Below are positions 59,519 through 64,000 of a stretch of 64,000 bases of DNA, piece by piece (position 1 is the first letter of the stretch; every line of letters starts with the position of its first letter). A program made the position numbers and the translations under genes. The stretch is from VRUE01 sp963703335 (lineage in GTDB: Bacteria; Actinomycetota; Thermoleophilia; Solirubrobacterales; 70-9), in the NCBI GenBank assembly GCA_963703335.1, contig OY969812.1, positions 496,001 to 560,000 of the forward strand, written 5' to 3'. The notes under the pieces were generated by a model, which saw only the letters and a program-made list of their open reading frames with translations, was not told the DNA's origin and made no database searches.

Positions 59519-60940
59519 CTAAGCGACCGCGGCTGCGGGGGCGCGGCGCTCGGCCCAAGGACGCGCCTCTTCGAGCTGGGCGCCGAGGCGCAGCAGCGTC
59601 GCCTCGTCGAAGGGGCCGCCAGTGAGCATCGAACCGACCGGAATGCCCTCGTCGGTCCAGTGGAGCGGCAGCGAGATACCGGGCAGGCCGGTGATGTTGC
59701 CGAAGGCGCTGAAGCAGACGGATTGGATCGTCTCGAAGACAGGTTGGTCAGGGGTCGCGTGCTGCGCGGTCAGGACGTGGCCGGTAGGCGGCGGCAGGAT
59801 CGCCGAGGTCGGGGTGAGCAGCAGGTCGAAGTCCCTCCCCCAGCGCGCGACTTCGCGGCGCGAGAGCCGCTCGAGCTTCTGCACCGCGACGACGTACTCG
59901 TAGGCGCTGACCCGCTCTTGGGCTGCCTCGTAGGCTTGACGATTGTGCGGCTCGGTCTTCGACCAGTCGACGCCGTCGTAGTCGGCGACGCCGCCGATCG
60001 TCATCGTCACAAACGCCGGCGTCAGCTCCTCAGAGATCGTCGCCACCTCGACCTCAGCCACCTCGTGCCCGAGCTCCTCAAGCAGCGCCGCTGTGTCGCG
60101 GGCCGCCTGTGCGCAGGTCGGCTCGGTCGGCAAGCCGAGCGGAGCCTCGGCCATCAGGCCGATTCGCAGCTTCTCCATCGGCGCTCCGACCTCCTCGGCA
60201 AACGGCCGCTGCGGCACCGGCGCGTTGTACCAAGCCAGCGGATCGGGGGCGGCAGTGACATCGAGTGCCGCTGCCGCGTCGGCGACCGTGCGCGTGATCG
60301 CGCCCTCGACCACGGCGCCCATCCAGGTCTGGGCACGACGTGGGATTCGTCCCCGGCTGCTCTTCAAGCCGACCAGGCCACAGTAGGCAGCGGGGATGCG
60401 GATCGAACCCCCGCCGTCGTTGGCATGGGCGATCGGAAACATCCCGCCCGCCACCGCCGCCGAAGCACCGCCGGAGGAACCACCCGAGGCGCGGCTCGTG
60501 TCCCAGGGGTTGACCGTGTTTCCGTAGCGCGAGTTCTCCGCCACGGTGAGCGGTCCGAACTCGGGCGTGTTGGTGCGGCCGCAGAGCACGAAGCCTGCCC
60601 GCTGTAGCAGCTCGACAACCAGCTCGCTCTCGACGCTTGGCTCATTCGAGGCCCCATTTGATCCGTAGGTGACCGGCCAACCCGCCACCGCCGTCAGGTC
60701 CTTGATCGGAATCGGCACACCGAGGAAGGGGGCCTCCTCGCCGGCGGCGATCCGCTCGTCGGCGGCGCGAGCCGCGGCTCGCGCCGCCTCGTCGTCACGC
60801 CAGACGACCGCGTTCAGCTCGGGATTGCGCGCATCGACAGCAGCCAGGCAGGCATCGAGCAGCTCGACCGCCGAGATCTCGCCTCCGCGCAGCGCGGTCG
60901 CCAGCTCGACGGCGGGAGAGGACGGCCCAAGGTCGCTCAT
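59519..60940 (-). CDS. Amidase-signature family enzyme
   Basis: About 473 residues. The Ser-cisSer-Lys triad is visible: Lys in GVPIPIKDLTAV, cis-Ser and Ser in SRASGGSSGGASAAVAGGMF and ANDGGGSIRIPAAYCGLVGL. It hydrolyses amides; the Gln-tRNA amidotransferase subunit GatA is related, but no gatB or gatC is here, so a stand-alone amidase is likely. ATG 60940 is preferred over 60958. Confidence 0.92.
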   Translation of the reverse strand: MSDLGPSSPAVELATALRGGEISAVELLDACLAAVDARNPELNAVVWRDDEAARAAARAADERIAAGEEAPFLGVPIPIKDLTAVAGWPVTYGSNGASNEPSVESELVVELLQRAGFVLCGRTNTPEFGPLTVAENSRYGNTVNPWDTSRASGGSSGGASAAVAGGMFPIAHANDGGGSIRIPAAYCGLVGLKSSRGRIPRRAQTWMGAVVEGAITRTVADAAAALDVTAAPDPLAWYNAPVPQRPFAEEVGAPMEKLRIGLMAEAPLGLPTEPTCAQAARDTAALLEELGHEVAEVEVATISEELTPAFVTMTIGGVADYDGVDWSKTEPHNRQAYEAAQERVSAYEYVVAVQKLERLSRREVARWGRDFDLLLTPTSAILPPPTGHVLTAQHATPDQPVFETIQSVCFSAFGNITGLPGISLPLHWTDEGIPVGSMLTGGPFDEATLLRLGAQLEEARPWAERRAPAAAVA

Positions 60941-60999
60941 CCCGCCGATCCTATTCATCGAGCCGCGACCGGCGTCGGCTCAGCTGCCTGCGACGCCGC

Positions 61000-61704
61000 T
61001 CAGAACGGGCCCCATTTTTCTTCGCCGATCAACTTCGTTTCCGTTGCGCCCTGGACCCACACCGGACCGAAGCCCGGCATTGTGGCTGCGGGTACGACTT
61101 CCCCTTCGCCGGCGGTTTGCACTTTTGTGACCACCGACGACGGAAATGCGAACGTCTTGACGACTGCTTCGACTTCCGTGCCGAAATATTCGCTGACGAC
61201 GCTCCCGGTAATCGTGGGAGTTTTATGTAGACCCCCGCAGACCATGTCGAATTTAAAGAGCGTTGTGCCTTTGGTGGGTCGGAAGAGCGTCCCCGCGTTC
61301 CCTTTCAACCCTGCCGGCGCGAGGATTTCCACCTGCTCCCCTCGAAGCGGTTCCGATACAACCCCGATGCTGAGACATTCCGCTCCTTGGAAAGTCCCTT
61401 TGCAAAACGCAAATTTGAGCGTGAAGAAGGAGACAGCGGGTGCTTCACCGAAGATTGTGGATTCTTTGAATTCCAGTTCTTCGCAATCGATCTGCAGAAA
61501 TCCACCGCCAGCTATGTCCCGAAATTTGTAGTCGGCTAGGTCTTTCCACCTGGTAACCGTTTTCGATTTGCCAGCTTCCAGGGTTTTTCCCGCGACCTTG
61601 AAGGTGCCTTTCAGCACTGCGCTGGCCGGCTGCGCAAACGCGGCGCATACGAGCGCCACCATCGCGAGCACCACGGCAACCTGCCCTAAACGTCTGCCCA
61701 ACAT
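61000..61704 (-). CDS. Secreted protein, unknown
   Basis: 234 residues from ATG 61704 with GGGAGGGAGCGGG upstream. Signal peptide VAVVLAMVALVCAAFAQPAS. The mature part (VLKGTFKVAGKTLEAGKSKT, CEELEFKESTIFGEAPAVSF, FCKGTFQGAECLSIG) is beta-rich with paired Cys. GC content is visibly lower than in the neighbours, suggesting recent acquisition or relaxed selection. Family not recognised. Confidence 0.72.
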   Translation of the reverse strand: MLGRRLGQVAVVLAMVALVCAAFAQPASAVLKGTFKVAGKTLEAGKSKTVTRWKDLADYKFRDIAGGGFLQIDCEELEFKESTIFGEAPAVSFFTLKFAFCKGTFQGAECLSIGVVSEPLRGEQVEILAPAGLKGNAGTLFRPTKGTTLFKFDMVCGGLHKTPTITGSVVSEYFGTEVEAVVKTFAFPSSVVTKVQTAGEGEVVPAATMPGFGPVWVQGATETKLIGEEKWGPF

Positions 61705-61790
61705 GATCCCGCTCCCTCCCCGCCCGAGAAGAATTTGCTCAATGCTCAAGATAATTTGTTTATCGACTTTCTCATAAAGCCAAGACCGGG

Positions 61791-63128
61791 TCAAGCTCCG
61801 CCCACCACCGCGTAGAGGCGCCACTCGTCAGGCGCGCCCTTGAGCCGGTGGCTTCCCCGCTCCTCAAACTCGATACCCGAGCCGACGACGAGCTCTCGCA
61901 CGGTGCTGGAAACCAGCACCTCTCCCGGAGCCGCCAGCGCTCCCACCCGGGCGCCGATGTTGACCGCCATGCCACCGACGTCCTCGCCGATAGCTTCGAC
62001 CTCGCCGCTGTGGATGCCCGATCTGATCTCCACTCCACTCCGGCTCAGTTCGTCATGGATCGCGGTGGCGCAGCGGATCGCTCGCCCGGGCCCGTCGAAC
62101 GTGGCGAGGAAGCCGTCGCCCAGTGTCTTCACCTCACGCCCGCGGTGGACCGCGAGCTCGTTGCGAACAGTGGCATCGTGGCGCTCGAGCAAGTCGCGCC
62201 AGCGCCGGTCCCCGAGCCGCGCCGCGGTTTTGGTGGAGCCGACGATGTCGGTGAAGAGGATCGTCGCCAGCGCCCTCTCCACCCCGTGGGCGCCACGGCT
62301 GCCGACGAGGAACTCCTCGACCTCGTCGAGCAGCGCGTCTTGGTCGCCGACGGTCGGCAGGTGGTCAGCGCCGCTCAGCTCGACGTAGCGGGCACCCGGG
62401 ATGCGATCAGCCAGGTAGCGCGCCTGGCGAGCCGGAACCAGGCGATCGTCGCGCCGGTGCAGAACGAGTGTCGGGACCCCGATCGCCGGCAGGGCCGCGC
62501 GGATGTCGATCTCGCGATAGAGCTTCATCAGCTCGATTGCCCCGGATGGGCTCGTCCCCTGCCGCAGCAGCCGGCTCCACCAGCGTTCGAACTCGGGGTT
62601 GCCCTCGTCGCTCGGAGCCCATAGATCGACACCGACCGCTTCGCCCCACTGCTCGCGCACCAGTTCGGCCCAGCTGTCGAACCGCTCCTCGCTAACGCCT
62701 TGCGGGAAGTCGGGCGCTCGGACCATGCGGGCGAAGGTCCCGTATAGGACGAGGGAAGAGACGCGAGCGGGATAGGTGGCGGCGAACAGCGCCGACATCG
62801 GCCCTCCCTCAGAGATCCCGAAGATCGCCGCTCGCTCGCTGCCGGCCGCGTCCATCACGGAGCCGAGGTCGTCCATCGACTCCTCCAGCGTCGGCGGCCG
62901 CCCAAGCCGGTCCGAGAGACCTTGGCCGCGCTTGTCGAAGACGATCAGCCGCGAGAACGAAGCGAGCCGCCCGAGAAAGCGGGCGATCGCCGGCTCCTCC
63001 CAGATCAGCTCGACGTGGGAGACAAACCCTGGCACGAAGACGAGATCGAGCGGCTGCCGCTCGCCGTGCACCTGAAAGGCGATGCTGGTGCCATCTGGCG
63101 ACTGCGCGTATAGCGTCGAGGGTTCCAT
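61791..63128 (-). CDS. Alpha/beta hydrolase fused to class III adenylate cyclase (Rv1900c-like)
   Basis: 445 residues. Residues 1-270: hydrolase fold with LVFVPGFVSHVELIWEEPAI, nucleophile IFGISEGGPMSA, acid LHRRDDRLVP, His GADHLPTVGD. Residues 280-445: cyclase domain with both metal Asp (LFTDIVGSTKTA; KTLGDGFLATF), substrate Lys (EVKTLGDG) and transition-state Asn and Arg (VNIGARVGA), so it should make cAMP. M. tuberculosis Rv1900c has the same architecture. ATG start. Confidence 0.9.
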   Translation of the reverse strand: MEPSTLYAQSPDGTSIAFQVHGERQPLDLVFVPGFVSHVELIWEEPAIARFLGRLASFSRLIVFDKRGQGLSDRLGRPPTLEESMDDLGSVMDAAGSERAAIFGISEGGPMSALFAATYPARVSSLVLYGTFARMVRAPDFPQGVSEERFDSWAELVREQWGEAVGVDLWAPSDEGNPEFERWWSRLLRQGTSPSGAIELMKLYREIDIRAALPAIGVPTLVLHRRDDRLVPARQARYLADRIPGARYVELSGADHLPTVGDQDALLDEVEEFLVGSRGAHGVERALATILFTDIVGSTKTAARLGDRRWRDLLERHDATVRNELAVHRGREVKTLGDGFLATFDGPGRAIRCATAIHDELSRSGVEIRSGIHSGEVEAIGEDVGGMAVNIGARVGALAAPGEVLVSSTVRELVVGSGIEFEERGSHRLKGAPDEWRLYAVVGGA

Positions 63129-63182
63129 CCGCCTCTCCCCCGACTGTAGCGGCGCGATGCGGGCGAACCGAGATAGGAGTGG

Positions 63183-63704
63183 CTACTCCCCGGCGCCTGA
63201 CTCGCGCGGGGTGAGTTGAACGATCGGGATCGTCCGGTTTGCCTTCGCCGCTTCTCGACGGTATGCCGCGTACGGGGCAAAGACGCGGTCGGCGAGCGTC
63301 CAGAGCCTCCGGCGCTCGGCTTCATCGCTGACCACCGTCGCCCGCATGGGGATGCCGCCGAACATGACATCGGGATCGGCCTTGAGATTGTGAAACCACG
63401 CCGGGTGCTTCTCTAGGCCGAGTTTCGAAGCGACGATCGTGACCCGGTCCCCGTCGTGGAAGTAGATGACCACGTTGCGCCGCAGCGTCCCGCTCTTCGC
63501 GCCTCGAGTTTCGAGCAGTGCGGTGGGCATGACGAGGCCCATCCCCAGCCGGCCTCCGGTCACCCGCATCAGGTAGGGGTCGACCCTCCAGACGACGTGA
63601 ACGGACATGAACCGTCCCAGCCAGGTGTTGGCAAGCGCGGCGTAGGCGCGGCTGAGCAGGCCAGCTGGACGGTTGGGGTCGATGTACTTGAGCCGATTCG
63701 CCAT
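63183..63704 (-). CDS. F420H2-dependent nitroreductase/quinone reductase (DDN family)
   Basis: 173 residues. TALLETRGAKSGTLRRNVVI, DGDRVTIVASKLGLEKHPAW and FHNLKADPDVMFGGIPMRAT are the signature of the deazaflavin-dependent nitroreductase family of Actinobacteria (M. tuberculosis Ddn). It uses F420H2 to reduce quinones or nitro compounds. Its presence supports an F420-producing actinobacterium. Confidence 0.92.
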   Translation of the reverse strand: MANRLKYIDPNRPAGLLSRAYAALANTWLGRFMSVHVVWRVDPYLMRVTGGRLGMGLVMPTALLETRGAKSGTLRRNVVIYFHDGDRVTIVASKLGLEKHPAWFHNLKADPDVMFGGIPMRATVVSDEAERRRLWTLADRVFAPYAAYRREAAKANRTIPIVQLTPRESGAGE

Positions 63705-63790
63705 CCCGGTGATTCTCGCGGACCAGCCCTTCGATCGCGCTGGCGCCTGGTTGTAGGCTCAACCAAGCCAGGGACGACAAGGAGGAAGAC

Positions 63791-64000
63791 ATGTACGCAC
63801 GAGTAGCGCAGTGGGAAGGCGCCGACGCCAAAGCGCTTGAGGAGAGCGCTGCCGCGATTCGAGCCCAGGCCGAGTCCGAGGGCGGCCCCCCACCCGGAGT
63901 GCCGGCCAAAGAGTTCCTGCTCTTCCACGACACCGCCGCCGGCAAGGCCCTCGCCGTCACCCTGTTCGAGACCGAGGAGGACTACCGCCAAGGCGACGAG
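63791..64000 (+). CDS. Small ABM-like protein (partial, runs off the window)
   Basis: ATG 63791 follows AAGGAGGAAGAC, a strong RBS. The 70 visible residues begin MYARVAQWEGADAKALEESA and include KEFLLFHDTAAGKALAVTLF, as in antibiotic-biosynthesis-monooxygenase-like or dimeric alpha-beta barrel proteins of about 100 residues. The 3' end is outside the window. Confidence 0.75.
   Translation, partial: MYARVAQWEGADAKALEESAAAIRAQAESEGGPPPGVPAKEFLLFHDTAAGKALAVTLFETEEDYRQGDE

Overview
The window is GC-rich actinobacterial DNA and most likely comes from the class Thermoleophilia, order Solirubrobacterales. That placement is an inference from the dense gene packing with ATGA, GTGA and TGATG overlaps, the frequent GTG and TTG starts, secreted proteins of a type common in that group (10.1, 19.9-22.7 and 61.0 kb), a cyclase-NB-ARC-TPR-LuxR regulator, an F420-type nitroreductase and the small membrane families DUF6458 and DUF7144. 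No rRNA is present to settle it.

0-10 kb: the end of an unknown gene and a minus-strand operon (nitroreductase, glpD, a Rho-like protein without a P-loop). Next is a five-gene operon behind a cobalamin riboswitch, read from 9.98 to 3.5 kb. It encodes two exported DUF4430 proteins, EcfT, a two-domain ECF ATPase and an ECF S component fused to an extracellular alpha/alpha-toroid. Toroid plus DUF4430 is the domain pair of vertebrate intrinsic factor and transcobalamin, so I read this as a vitamin B12 capture and uptake system. Large palindromes sit in and around these genes, one of them in frame inside the ATPase gene.

10-25.5 kb is core-like: a secreted protein, a divergent two-component pair, a variant PII/AmtB pair, a GMC oxidoreductase, a DEAD-box helicase, a DMT-like permease, a giant secreted protein, a pentapeptide-repeat membrane protein and a RES/Xre toxin-antitoxin pair.

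25.6-51.0 kb is probably a decayed genomic island. A 41-bp copy of the 3' half of tRNA-Glu lies at 25557-25597, and the intact tRNA-Glu lies at 50967-51039 in the same orientation. Two short remnants of integrase 3' ends, HicAB, a frameshifted IS3 element, an IS481 element with an exact 8-bp target duplication, truncated genes, a TetR-glycosyltransferase-P450 cassette, a desaturase with its reductase, and cell-surface sugar enzymes lie between them.

51-64 kb is core-like again: tRNA-Leu, alpha/beta hydrolases including a haloalkane dehalogenase, a phosphoesterase, an RDD protein, a Nudix hydrolase, a FAD oxidoreductase divergent from a MocR regulator with two palindromic operators, an amidase, a hydrolase-adenylate cyclase fusion like Rv1900c, and an F420-dependent nitroreductase. 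Family calls were made by eye from motifs; no database search was run.
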